This document shows positions 24,601 through 38,900 of a stretch of 64,000 nucleotides of DNA, in pieces. The stretch comes from Rhabditophanes sp. KR3021 (lineage: Eukaryota > Nematoda > Chromadorea > Rhabditida > Alloionematidae). Location: contig CAUJLY010000004.1 in NCBI GenBank assembly GCA_963281155.1, positions 3,286,001-3,350,000 on the forward strand, read 5' to 3'. Every line of letters starts with the position of its first letter. Positions within the stretch are counted from its first letter, which is position 1. The translations under genes were made by a program, and so were the position numbers. Below the pieces are notes generated by a model. That model made no database searches, was not told the DNA's origin, and saw only the letters and a program-made list of their open reading frames with translations.

Positions 24601-26938
24601 TCTATCCAAGCAGATCTATTTTGTCGGCTGCTATTTTCTTACTTCTGTCCAAATAAATAATTATATAAATAATGTCAATAATGAAGCGAAATCTGTCACA
24701 TACTTATATCGTAATAACTTCTTCTTCAAACTGACTCTTCATTACTAGCACCTTTAATGATTAATAATTTTGTTTACTTTTGTTTAACTGTTCGTGTAGT
24801 TCCAAATTTTGGTTTCTGATTTGTATCTGCATCAAAACTCAATTGCTTCTAAACAATGCTTTCAAACATATTTTAATAACTTTCTAACAACTTCCTCCAT
24901 AATCGGCAATTCTTTTTTAATTAACTTTATTGTATCTACTTAAAACGCGGAAAAATTTCTTTAATAATAGACATACCACTGTCTTATCATACTTTTATAC
25001 CGACATTTGATGCCATTACACTTCAAGATCGTAACGTTTGATTGCAATCTCAAGAATTATATAGAAAACCGGATATAGGCATAATTTAATAACACACACT
25101 ATTGGACTTTTAAACTTTTTGATCTTGACCTTGCTACTTGTATCTCTGCATTTGTTTAGATTCCTTAATTGATTCAGAATGTGATTTTTATCTTGATTCA
25201 ATGTATTGCTCAATACAAAAACTGGAACAGTTTAGTCAAATGGTAGTGGCCGTACTAGTTGTTTATGTCGATGGCAACCCCAGTCAATTCTCGCACTTGT
25301 CCTTGGACAAACTTAATTGGCACCTTTATATGATAGGAACGATCAAAAAAGATCTAAAATAAGTTTTTGAAAATGTTTACACCCAAAAAAGTAATCATAT
25401 AAATACAGTTACCTGAGTATTTACAATTTTCCAAATAATGGTCTGCACCACCAATTTTTATGTTTTCTTATCTTCTTAATATGCCATAAACCCTTCTTGA
25501 GAATGTAGATTGGTGTTTATATAAGTATCTTTTAAGAAATATAGTGTCGCTTAGCTTGCTTAACTGACCCATAATGATAATTCATTCTTATAAGCATTAT
25601 AATTTTGTTCACTCCACAATATGTGTATTCGAATGAGCGTATTCAAATTATTGTCTTCAAATTAGTATATTCAAAAGTAACAACGATAAGATTACGGCTT
25701 ACGTGATAACGACCCATTGCATATATTTATACAACCAGATTAGTGTCTTTATTTTTTATTTCCTATTTTTATATTCATCAATTGATTGAAATCGTTTTGG
25801 CCCAGTTTTGTATTTATTCGAATGTTATCTATCAAATGGAATTGTTTATTTAAACAAATGTCTGTTCCTTGCAATTTTTACATATTTTCTAGTCATTCAT
25901 TCGTGTCTATTACTTTGATAGTCATTTTTTAAGACCTTACTCACCTACACCTCGCTTATTTTGGAATTCCTTATCAAGCGTAGGAGAGGAACTATTTAAC
26001 TGGTATATTACCATTGAAGTCTCGTACAAAATTAAATATATTCATTTTAGTTTACTCATATCTATTATCATTAAACCTTTGCGTGGTCTCTGTATCATGA
26101 TTCACCCTTGCACGATACATTTTAAATTATCTTTAAACACAAGTACTATCACTTCCGACTACATACAAAACATTTAATAAATCAACTAACTCTTCCATAT
26201 TCACATGCACAATTGGTTAAGTCATTTTAGTTTCATTTTGATATTTGCATAATAATCTTTTTATTTCAACTTTGTTTAATTTTATTCGCTGTATTTTACT
26301 TTTCTTGTATTACTTGATATGATCAATTATTCAAATACCGCATTAAATTCACAACTCATCTAGGTATTGTTCCCGCTAATTCCATTAAATCAGCGAGTTA
26401 CGTACCATCAAGTTTACTTTATTCCGCCATCTTTTTACATCACTTTTGTATGTTGTGCATATTTAGCTATTGTCACATCTCGTTGACTATACTTTTTATC
26501 TTTTGCCTGACCTACACAACCCTAACTTCCATGACAATTATACATCGAGGCCGATGCATACATCTTTTTACTTTAAACTCTACCGTTTACTGCGTACAAT
26601 TTATGTTTAATTGAAAATGTGTTCACAACTTTTTTCTTAATTTTAAAAAATCGAATAACTTTTTTACAAATGCTGTGTTTACATATTTATACATTCTTTT
26701 ATTATTTTATTATACCTATTTAGCTGATTAGTCATATTGATATATGGATGGATTAATATATAAAAAACACACAAATAATATAATATTAGAAGAACCATAA
26801 CAAATCAGCAAAAGCCTAAATATAATCGTCGATCTTTACTTTTAATTATAGATTCCGAACTGTGTACACCACATACAAAGTGATATAATTACATAATCAG
26901 TCGATTTGGACTTTATTTAATAAGTACTCTACATTATT
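21644..26938. other. Long AT-rich intergenic region
   Basis: A divergent spacer between the minus-strand cluster and the plus-strand spectrin gene. Open frames such as those near 21817, 23205 and 25138 are short, lack any domain-like pattern and have no credible splice partners. A short near-duplication of AATACATATTTATTT occurs around 24050-24095. The spectrin promoter presumably lies near the right end, but I see no specific motif. Confidence 0.5.
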
Positions 26939-29900
26939 ATGTCGAGACAATCAAATCAGTATTCGGCTGGGTATGGTCATAACAGAGTCACTTCGGGAGA
27001 TAATTATGCCACTTATAATAATCACCCCAATGGTAAGTCATATCAATGATAATTAAATTAAATAATTATATCAAATCTAATTTAAGGAAGAGTCGTAAAC
27101 AGTCCCTCAAATAACTCAGAACGACCACATTCTAGAGCATCCTCTCAATCAACTTATGCCATTCCTTCTCAAGGTCCACCTCCGCTAGATGGCGATGATC
27201 CCGACAACCCTACTGCTTACTTTGAAAAGAATCGCATTAAAAGTTTGCAATCTGAACGGATTGGAATTCAAAAGAAAACATTCACGAAATGGTGTAATTC
27301 ATATTTATGTAGAGCTAGACTCGAAATCGATGATTTGTTCATCGACTTGGGGGACGGAATTTTACTGTTGAAATTCTTAGAAATTATTTCGGGAAAGAAA
27401 CTTCAGAAACCTAATCGTGGACACATGAGAGTTCAGAAGATTGAAAATCTGAATAATTGCTTCCATTTTCTAAAAGCTAACGGCATTCAATTGACAAATA
27501 TTGGTGCCGAAGATATTTTAGATGGAAATGAGACACTGATTCTTGGGCTAATTTGGGTAATTATTCTTAGATTTTCTATTTCTGAAATTGCCATTATCGA
27601 CGATTTGACTGGAGAAAAACGACAGGCTAAAGATGCTTTGCTGCAATGGTGTAAAGTTAAGGTTGCTCCGTATTCGAATGTTAAAATGGAAAACTTTACT
27701 TCATCTTGGAAAAATGGCTTGGCTTTTAATGCGCTCATTCACGCTCATCGACCAGAACTTATCAACTACTCGAGTCTGAATGGTAATGATGCAATCGGTA
27801 CTTTGAATAATGCCTTTGAAGTCGCCGAGAAGAAATTGGAAATCGCCAGGCTTTTGGATGCCGAAGATATTTCTAGACATGCCGATGAAAAATCAATTGT
27901 CACGTATGTTTCTATGTACTACCATTACTTTGCCAAGCAAAAGACAGAAGATACTGCTGCTAGACGTGTCGCTAAAATTGTTGGTAATTTGATGGAGCAA
28001 GATCGACTCGAAGAAGACTACGAAGCTTTGAGTTCTGATATCTTGACTTGGATTAGGAACACCATCACTTGGTTAGAAAACGATCATTTGCCTCCTAGTT
28101 TGAATGGAATTCAGAACGAGTTGGCCAAATTTAACGTTTACAGAGTTCAGGAGCGCCCTCCTAAATACAAGGAAGTTGGCGAGCTTGAAGCGAAGTATTT
28201 TGAAATTCAGACAAAGAGAAAGGCACTTGCTCGTAAGGCGTATGTACCTCCTGGTGGGAGAATGATCAAAGATGTCCAAGACGCCTGGGCCAAGTTAGAT
28301 ACAGCCGAGAATGAAAAGCAAATGATGCTGATTAACGAACTTCGAAGACAAGAAAGGCTCGAACAATGTGCCATGAAGTTCTTTAAGAAAGCTCAAATTC
28401 GTGAGCAATGGATAAGGACTAAATTTGTTGCAATTGAAAGTTGCGAAAGTAACAAAAATGTTGCCAAAATCAACGAATCTGTCAAGAAAATTGAAGCTTT
28501 GTCTGCGGAAATTCGTCCTCAAGTAACCAAGTTCACAAATCTTTCAAAGATGGCCACCGAGTTGGAAAATGAACATTACCACGATTACAAAAACATCAGT
28601 AAACGTGATCGTGAAATTACAAATGAATGGAGAAGATTGCTTTATAATTTGAGCTTGTGCGAACAAGAGTTAAATGGATTTAACAATCTTACCAACTTAT
28701 TGAGAGATCTTGATGAATTGGAAAATGAATTGCTCGTCATTCAAAAAGGATTGAAGGGAGCCAAAATCGGAGATCATTTACTTGGCGTTGACTACTTTCT
28801 TGAGCAACATAATTTGCTTCAATCTGAAATCCGCGCCAAACAAGTTTTACTTCACAAGTACGAGAAGGCTGGCGAAATTGTCTCTAGAGAAAAGAAAGAT
28901 CCATCGAATGTTATGAGTCACAAGTTGGTCAATGTCAAAAGTCATTACGAAAAAGTACAAAAATTAAGTCAAGAACGCAGCGATGAACTAATCAAAGCCA
29001 GAAGGTATTTTTTGTTTATCCAAAATTTCGAAGAAGAACTTGGATGGATTGAAGAGAAGAACAGCATTTGCGAAGGCATGCTTAGCAAAAGAGACATCAC
29101 TACTTTCCAACAAACTTCTAAGCAATTCAAGTTTCTTGACACAGAAATGCAAACACATTCCAAAAGAGTCAACGAACTTTTAGAAGAAGGACAGAAGCTA
29201 CTCAACATTGCTCCCTCAAAAGATGATATGAGACATAAAATGGATATCCTACAAGCCAAGTTTGATCAACTTCGGAGATTAACTGCCTTACTTGCTAAAT
29301 GGATTGAAGGTTTGTTTTTTTAAAATAAAGCTAAGATTAAATATAAAACTAGAAAGTCTACATACAAAGTATTTTGAACCATAAAAACTCGTAGGTAAGA
29401 CGGTCAGCTACTTTGCTATTAGTCCAGAATAGCTTCTCCTCTGCATGTATACTAGCACTATTTGCTAATAATCAGGATATGTCGTATAATTTTTTTGCCT
29501 AACCAACAGTTTCCTTCTTGTCTCCCGTAATAAATTTGTAAACAACAAGAATGAAAGCATTGTTTAGTTTTAAAACAAACCAAATTGTTTAGTAAATCTA
29601 CATTTGATCTTAAGCACAACACGTAAATAACTTGAAGCTAGCATTCTATTTTTAAAGATACAAAGCCTTAAAACAAGGTTACTACAGAGTCTCATTAAAA
29701 CAATTATTCAAGCGATAAATTGTTTCTATATTAAGTAAAATTAATTTTTTCAAAATATCGCTCCACAGATACATTCTTTTGATTTAAATATATATTAATG
29801 GCTTATAAATTGCAGATGCTGAAAGAGCCAGAAGATACTTTCAAGACGCTAATGAAGCTGAAAGTTGGATTAATGAAAAGATGCCTCTTGCCAAATCAAG

Positions 29901-32900
29901 TGACTACGGCAGAGATATTGCAAACTCAGAAAGTCTGCTTAGCCGTCATAAGAGTCTTGTTGAGGAAATTGATTCTTATAAGACAGACATTCAACGCTTA
30001 GACGAAGCTGCTGAAAAATTGGCAAACACTCAATTCACCTTGTCAAATGATACACCAGTCGTTGTTACAGAAGACTTGGAAGTTCCAAAGATCAAAGTAA
30101 ATTTTAGCTATAAAGGGGAAGGAGGCAATGGCCCATTTTTCTGTTCAAAAGGATGAAATTGTTGCTTTGATGGAGAAATCAAACGATGAATGGTGGCGTG
30201 TTTTGAGACAGACAGGTGAAGAAGGTTATATTCCAGGTACATATTTTTTATGATAATGATTAAAAATCAAAAAATTTATTTAAAACGATAATTATAATCT
30301 AAAAGTCGAGATTTCTACTTTTGGAATAAACACCTTTTTAATTATGAGTTGACCAATTAATTGAGTTATATTTCAGCGAATCACTGCAAAATTCTGCCTG
30401 GCGAAAAGGTAACCATCACACAACAAGTTCAAGAAGCTAGCTTAGCCACCAACTCCCAAGACAAAGTTGCTATTACCACGAGACAAGAGAAGATAAACAG
30501 CAACTACAGAAAGTTATGTAGATTAGCGGAGAAAAGAAGAAATCTATTAATTGATGCTACGAAGATGTTCAAATTCTACAATGAATGTGAAGCATTCAAA
30601 GAATGGGCAAAAGATACTCGAGTTGTTCTCGAAGAACCAATCCCACAAGCGCATATCGAAATCTACAGAATCAAATTTGATCGACTCACATCTGACATCA
30701 AAGCTAAAGGTGGCACTCAGTTGAAAAACATCAATGATATGGCCGATGCTTTAATCAGTGACATGCATTCTCAATCGGATGACATTCGTGACTACAAGGA
30801 TCAAATTAACTTGATTTGGAATGACTTGCAAAAGTTGGTCAAACAAAAAGGTATTGAATTGGAAATTCTCGAAAAGGTTAAAAACTTTACCGATGACTGT
30901 ACTGAGTTGCAAAATTGGATGAGTGGGAAGTATGCTTTGTTACAAGAACAAGTAGACGATAATGATTTGGAAGGTCTGAGAAACATGCAAAGACGTTACC
31001 AGAATTTGGAAAGAGATTTGGCTCCATTGAAGAAAAAGATGGCTGATCTCAAACAAATTGCCGAAATTATCAAAAAGAACCATCCTGAGTACGCCGATAT
31101 GGTTGACAAGATGATCAAAGATTTATCTGCACACCACGAAAGATTATTGCGACATGCTGAGGAAAAGATTAATTCTGCAAAACAAGGTCAAGAGCAACAA
31201 ATTTTCGACAGAAATGCAAATAAACTTGCTATCTGGCTAGAAAAAACTTCCTTTTCTCTGCAAGAACCTATCACAGCCAACATGTCCGCAGAAGACTTGT
31301 TAAAAAGACACGGCGAACTTTGGAACGAAATCGAAGCTAAACAATTTGAATTCAGCTATTTGAACGATGTCGGAAACCGCATTTCTAATGACAATAAGCA
31401 TCTTGAGGCTATCAGAGCTAGATGCCATAAACTAGACACTGCATACATTGGCGTAAAGCAAAATTGGGAAAGAAGAAAGTATGACATTGAAAAGTTGATG
31501 GATTTGCGTTTGTTTAATTTGGAAGCTGAAAGAATTGATGCTTGTACTAAAGGACACGAAGCTTTCTTAAATCTCAAAGATTTAGGAGATTCTGTAGAAG
31601 GTATTGATTGATCTTTTGATTTCAACTAATAATTTTATTTTTTTAGGTAAACAAACAAAACTTATTAAAAGAACAATTTAAAAGGACTATTAAAAAGATA
31701 AAGCATTAGAGATGTTTTGAAAGATTTGTTTGAGAACAATATCAGGATGTTTTAAGTACATTATTTGATTAGACTGTCCTGAATCAGCAATATTGGTTAA
31801 AACAGTTCTGTTGGCATACATGATTGAATACTCCAATCCAAGGGCTTGATTAATACTAAGATCGTCAAGTGATACCATAGCTAACTTTCTTCCATCTTTC
31901 AAAATACTTCTACACCTACGTTCTTTTTGATTTAAAGGAATCAATGTTCCCATATTTTTTTAGTAAAACTGACATGATCTCTTAATCTTTTTTTCAAATG
32001 GAATGAAACACCAACGTAGAAGATCAATTTCTTTATTCAGAGAAGGAGAGGGTTCCTAAATATTCCTTAATATCATCAAGAGTTTTTGAGTCAATAAGAC
32101 ATAGACTGAATGTTTCCTCCCTGCAGTTCTTCTTGCAGAGGCTTTCTTGAGTTTGTCCATGACACTTTTCATTAACTCTTCATCACTCAGCTTCTTATCT
32201 TTATCTTTTATTTGGCTACAACCTTGTCTTCTACAATGATCTGCCAGCATTCGAAAAACATTAGCTCTCAATTTGCACCCCTTAGGACACTTGTGTTTAC
32301 CACTCTTGTCATCATTTGAAATGTTGGATTGATATGACTCTCTTTCAATTTTAATAACGGCACGATCCTTGAATACAATGGAAGGCAAGAGAGTTCCAAG
32401 ACGTTCAACTGTCTCTTCATCAGCAAGTCTCATAAACCTAGAAGTTCTTTCAGTGCCAGCATTTCCAAATTGTGGATTAACATAATTGATGCAATACTCA
32501 ATTGCTAAACTAGTTTCTCTATTGAAAGTGCCTTTAGTGTAAACAGGAGCTCCATCTGCAAAAATAGCGGCAATCGGTGTTTCTTTCATAGATATTTGAC
32601 AGCCTTGTTCAATATCCATTAGAACTGATGTGATTCTTCCATGTTCTTTCAATCTTGCACTAGTACCATTATCGGCATCAGTAGAATCTGTTTGTCTAGC
32701 ATAAAAATATGGAGCTTCAGCACAGCGGCGTAGCATGTAGAGCCTTGTATTTTCAACATCATCAGACTTCTAAAAGAATAATTATTAAATATAATAGCCA
32801 ACATACATGTGATTTAAGAAAACATTCAATTAACTCCACACCTGACAGACACTAGTTACCTTTCTTTGCTTGTCAACTTCTATTCCCATTTTCTTCTTAC

Positions 32901-35900
32901 ATGTTCTGGCCATTTCATGACGTGTGAGAAAGACCCTTTACCACAAAATTGGCAAACATGTGTATAGTAATCATGTATTTTAATTAATCGTATTTTTAGG
33001 AGTCGAAGGTTTGCTAAAACGCCACCGTGATTTCGAATCTAAGTTAAATGCTCAAGAAGAAAGACTTATTACTTTTTCAAAAAATGCTGACCTTTTGATG
33101 AAACAACACCATCCAGAGAGTACTTTCATTGATAAAAGAAGACACGAAGTTCTTAGAAGAAGAGGAGAAGTATTTGAAATCGCTGCCTTGAGAAATAGTG
33201 CCCTACTTCAAGCTTTAAGTTTCCAAGCATTAAGAAGAGATGCCTATGAATTAAACAGTTGGATTAGTGAGAAGAAAGGATTAATTTCACAAAAAGCAGA
33301 CATGAATGATTCATCCTCCTTGAGAAGACAACTTCAAAAGCATGAAAAGTTTAGCGCCGAATTATATTCAAACTTGACTAGACTTCAAAACATTAACAAC
33401 GAAGGAGAAAAACTGATTGCCACCAACCATTCAAAGAGTACAGAAATTAAGAGAATTCTTAGTGATTTGAATGCCAAGTGGAAAGACCTTTGTGATTTAG
33501 CTGATTTTAAGAAACTTCAATTAGCCCAAGCTAATAGCAAGAAGGGATTAGAAGCCTTGTTAAATGATGCGAACGATCGTGTCGATGAAACACTGAAACA
33601 AGTCAGTGTCCGTGATTATGGAACTGATTTACAAACAGTCAAGAAGATGATTCATAAACACAATGCTGTTGAAACTGAAATAGTACTTTTGGAAAACAGA
33701 GTCAATGAAATTCGTGAGAAAGGACAACATATGGTTAATGAGGGACATTACGATTCTGAAAACATATTAAGTGACATCAATGATTTCATTACCAAGTTTA
33801 ATGGCGTTGGAGATCCAACCAATGCTCGTAAGAAGGGATTAGAAGAATCTTTAAAATGGCATCAACATAAATTTGACTGTGAACTAGAGCTTCAATATAT
33901 CTTCGAAAAGAGAAAAATCATTAAAACTGCTGGGTTAGGAAATTCACTTACTGAAGCCACTAATTTGCTGAAACGTCACGAACAATTGGAAACCGAGATT
34001 GTTGCTCATCAAAGTCATATTGAAGAGACTATTGGGAAAGGAAAAAACTTAATCAGTCAAAATCATTTTGCCAAAGACGACATCAAGAAGAAGTCTAAGG
34101 AAATTGAAAGCGAATGGAATGGCTTGTTAGAAGATATTGAAGACAGAAAGAAAATCCTTGAATGGTGTCTTGAAAAGGAACTGTTCTTGTTTGATATTGC
34201 TGAAGTTGAATCATGGATTTCTGAAAAGACTGTCATGCTCCAACATTTAGACACCTCAAATATGGACGAAAGTTCTGCAATGAATGCATCTGCAAAGTTG
34301 AAAGCTCTGGAAAGTGACATGATTACCTACAAAGATTTGTTGACTCAAATTTCAAAAAAAAACGTGGTTCTTTGCAGTAAAAGTTCCAAAGAGGATGCTC
34401 ATGACTTCAAGTCCAAGGAAGCGAATGTCCGTTCAGGATTTGAACAACTTCAAAGGGCTATCAATGAGAAGAAAACTGAAGTTGGTGACTTTTTAGCTTT
34501 CTGTAGATACAGAACAGAGAGCAGTGAACTCGAAACTTGGATTAATGAACAACTCAAAGTGGCCATGTCTGATGATTACGGTAGAGATTATGAGTAAGTT
34601 CCAATATTTGTTTTATCTTCAATATTATTTTTCAGACATCTCGATGAATTGAAAACTAGATTTGATGAGTTTGTTCAGAATGTTCGTGTCGGATCAGAAA
34701 GATTTGTTCAATGTGAAGAAGCTGTAGGACCATTGCTAGAAAATAATCCTTCATTTGCTCCATATGTCTTGAAAAGACAAGAGAATCTAAGAGCTGCTTG
34801 GAAATTGCTCCTTGACTACATTGACTCTAGAAATGGAAAGTTGCTTACCGCCGAAGAGTTGCACAAATTCAATAGAGATGTTGATGAGATGCTTCAAAAT
34901 TTGGTAGAAAAGAAGATACATATTTCTGCCAATCTTGGGAGCGATTACAAGCAAACTATCAAACTAAAGTCAGATCATGAGGTCTACCAAAATGAAGTGA
35001 TCGCAATGGAAAAACCACTCCAATCACTGCTTGAAGAAGGTGCCAAGCTTAGAGACTCATATCCAGGCGAACCTGCTCAGAAAATTGAAATGCAATTGAC
35101 TTCCTTGGCGGAAGCTTGGAACAACCTTACCGATGCGGTTGGAGACAGAAGATCAAAACTAATAGCAGCATACAATTTGCAGAGATTCAATGTGGAAGCT
35201 AGAGATTTAATCGCCTGGAGTGAACATACTACTTTTGAAATGATGTCCGAACAAACTATCAAGGATCTCCAAGTTGCCGAGTATGTCCAAAAAGAGCATG
35301 AAAGATTACAAGCTGAAATTGTTGGTCGTGAGGCTGATTTCGATGGCGTCGTTCATATTGGACAAAAGATGATCGAACAAAATCATTATGCCAAGAAAGA
35401 AATTGGGGATAGAATTTACCAACTACAAGATGCTTGCAATAAATTAAACCGCGAATGGGGTCTTAGAAATCAATGGCTTCGTCAAGTTGTGCAATTCCAT
35501 ACCTTCCAAAGAGAAGCTAAGCAAATCATCTCTGTCATCACAACTAAAGAAAATACGATTAAAGGCCTTAACACCGTAACATTAAGTGTAACCGATGTTG
35601 AAAACCAATTGAAAAAATTGGAGACACAGAAAAAGGCTATCGTTGGTATTGAAAAAAGAATCAACGATCTTAATTCGTCTTCAGCAAAACTTATTGGCGA
35701 GGGACATATGGAAGCTGCTAATATCACTAAATGGCAGAAGAATGTCAATAGTGCATTTAATGCTCTACAAAATCAAATTACTATTCAAGAAAAGATTCTT
35801 CAGAATACTCTTGACTTAGCTTATTTGGATTCTGACATTAAAGACATGTCTACTTGGATCGATGAAAAACAACGTAAAATTGATGCCGAGAAAGAAGCAC

Positions 35901-38900
35901 AAGACAATGCATTGAGTTTGGAAGAAAAGATGAAACTCTTGCAAAAACATCAAGCCATCGAAGCTGAATTGTTATCAAACAAGAAGAAAATTGACGAAAT
36001 TACCACTCATTTGACTCAATTGAAATCTGCTGAAAGAAATGACATTAATAAGAATATCTTGCACCAAGGCGATAAAGTACTTCAAATGTGGAGACATTTA
36101 ACTTTAACGTCAAGGGAACGTAGCGCAGCTCTTGAAGAAGCTAGAGATTTGTTAAATTTCAATCAACTTGTTTCGAAAGTATTGCACTGGATCCAAGACA
36201 AGGAGCTCATGCTTCAAGCTAACGATATGGGACGCGATCTTGAACACTGTGAAATTCTTATTGACAAATTAGTTGGAACTCGTGCTGATGTTAGCGTTGA
36301 TGAGTCAACTGTTGAAAATATCAAGCAATTGGGTGCAAGACTAATTAAACAAGGAACCAGTCAAAAAGAATCAGTTCACATTAAACTCGATGAGTTGGTG
36401 GGATCATGGATGCAACTAAAGGGAAGAATGACCAATTACAAGCAAGCTCTTTATGGTGCCAAAGAAGTCCATCGATTCAACAGAGATGTTGATGATACTA
36501 ACGAAAGAATTCATGAGAAATTCATCGCTCTTCAGACTGACGATGTAGGCAGAGATTTAAGTAGTGTTAGTTCTTTGTTAAGAAAGCAAGATGCCATTGA
36601 ACGCGATATGACCGCCATCCATGCCAAACTCCAAAAACACGACACCGATGCTGAAGTGTTACTTGCTAAAGAACCTCCACTCAAGGATTCAATAATTACT
36701 TCACTTAAGAAATTGGAAGTTTCTTGGCAAGAATTGACTGAAGCTATTCATACCAGAAGGCACTTACTTCAACTTTCATCTGATCTACACAAATATTTCG
36801 ATGATGTTAGAAAGACCGAACAATGGAGTAATCAAATGCGCACCAGAATTGTTTCTCATCTTTTCCCAAAAAGTGTTACTGATGCCAATTCTTTACTAGA
36901 ATCTCACCACGAAAAATGGATCGAGATTGAAAATAGACAAGTTGAACACAAAGAACTCAGAGAATACGGACAACGCATTGTTTCAGAACAACCTTCTCAG
37001 AAGAACAAAATTTCTAGAACTCAATTACGTCTCCAAAATGAAGAGCACCAACTTAGACAGTGTTGGGAGTCTGAACAGAAGCATATGCTGAAGTATTTGG
37101 AAATTCAACAATTCTACGAGCAGGTCATGCTTACAGAAAGTTGGTTATCTGCTAAGGAAGCCATCGTTGCTCAAAACTTCTACGGAGATTCATTGGAGGC
37201 CGTCAATATTTTATTCAAAAACCACGAAAATTTCACCGGATTATTGAACCAACAGTCTGATAAAATTACTCATTTGAAAGCAAAGGCTGATCCTCTCGAA
37301 AATTTGGAAAGAAATGACGCAGAGTCCGAACGCGTATTTGCCAAATATTATGAAATTCTTCAAAGATACGATGCTCTTATCCTCGCTATCAAGGATAAAC
37401 ACGACAAACTTTTAGATTCTCGTGCGCTCCATGACTTCATTAAGACCAACAAGGAATTCATTACTTGGATGAATGCTAAATTACAATTGGCTTATGATGA
37501 TACTTTCATAGATTCAACCAACTTGAAAACCAAGCTTCAGAAACACGTTGCATTTGATTCTGAACTTTCTGCCAATGAGGGACGTCTTCAAGGCAAGTTA
37601 CCTTCTGATGACTTCATCTAATTATATTTCATTTTAGGTAAACCCAGGAAAACAGTAAAAAATTAAAATCAAGCCTTTACTTGAAAAGAGATAAAAATAA
37701 CAAAATTAGACCGAACACCAATTACGTCATATTCCTTTGAGACAAGCGTATTTTCTCAAGAATAATGTTTGAGATTCTCTTGACAGTAGTGGGATGTTTT
37801 AAGAAACATGACATCATTAGACTGTCCGGAAGTGGCGATATTTGTTGAAACATTTTGTATATTGAGTATGACAGCGTATTCATAGGACAGGGCTTCATTA
37901 CTAGTTAAGTCGTCAAGATATATAAATACCAACTGACTTTTACCATGCAAAATATCTATAATCATGGTTTATTTTTGATTTAGAGGTATGAATCTTGAGA
38001 AGCAATCGGTAGTTATTAAATCTTGTTTCTACAGCACCAGAGACACTGCAATAAAGAATTGCTTCCATAAATTGTTCGAGAGATAACAATCTATAATCAA
38101 CATTTACTGGAATGTCTAAAAGGACATAGATCGATTGCTTCCCTCTGCATGTTTTCCGAAAGTCAGCTTTCTTGAGACTTTCCTTTAGCTTGTTCAGCGA
38201 TTCTTCATCATTCAATATTTTCTTGTCTTCTTCAAATATCTTCTTAATCGCAATTCTTAACATACCGCATACTATTCCCTTGTAGTAAAGGGCTAGATGC
38301 GCGTGGGTATTAAATTTATTATCACACATTTATAAGCATCATATTTTTCAATAGTTGCATCAGCACCGTTTGGAAATGGATTCATAGACATTGGGTATAC
38401 ATAATTTTGTTCCAAAGATAACTACATAAATACTTTTCACCGTAAAACTGGCAATAGTGAGTGTAGTCAATATCCTTAGAATTACGCTTCATAACTATCA
38501 GATTGAGTTGACATACTTTATAAATGAACAGCCTAATTTACAAAAAAGACACCTGCCAATATGTTATTAAAACACAACATCCATTAATATTGATAACATA
38601 TTATTAAATACTACCTTACAGCCATCATTGATGAGGGAGATAATCTAGTCAAGAGAGGACATGCTGAATCCGAAATGATCGCAACTCAACTAGATGAGGT
38701 TCGGGACGGATGGCAAGAATTAAAATTAAAGAGTGCCAAGACTTTAAAACTTTTGAGAGAGAATTATGAAGTGTTCCAAATTCAAAGAAAACTAAACCAA
38801 CTTGATAAATGGATGGATCAAATCGAAATTACTTTGTCTTCTGATGATCATGGTAAAGATGTTCCATCTGTGGAAGCTCTAATGAAAAGACATTCCACAC

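Noticed and set aside
29310..29815. Minus-strand stretch with WTNSKVADRLTYE in the second spectrin intron as another relic
   Set aside because: Two stops within about 30 codons and no motif shared with the other relics; too weak to call.
31690..38500. Nested relics as Penelope-like retroelements (which also carry GIY-YIG)
   Set aside because: No reverse-transcriptase motif (such as YxDD with flanking blocks) is visible in or near any copy, and the copies appear to have introns.
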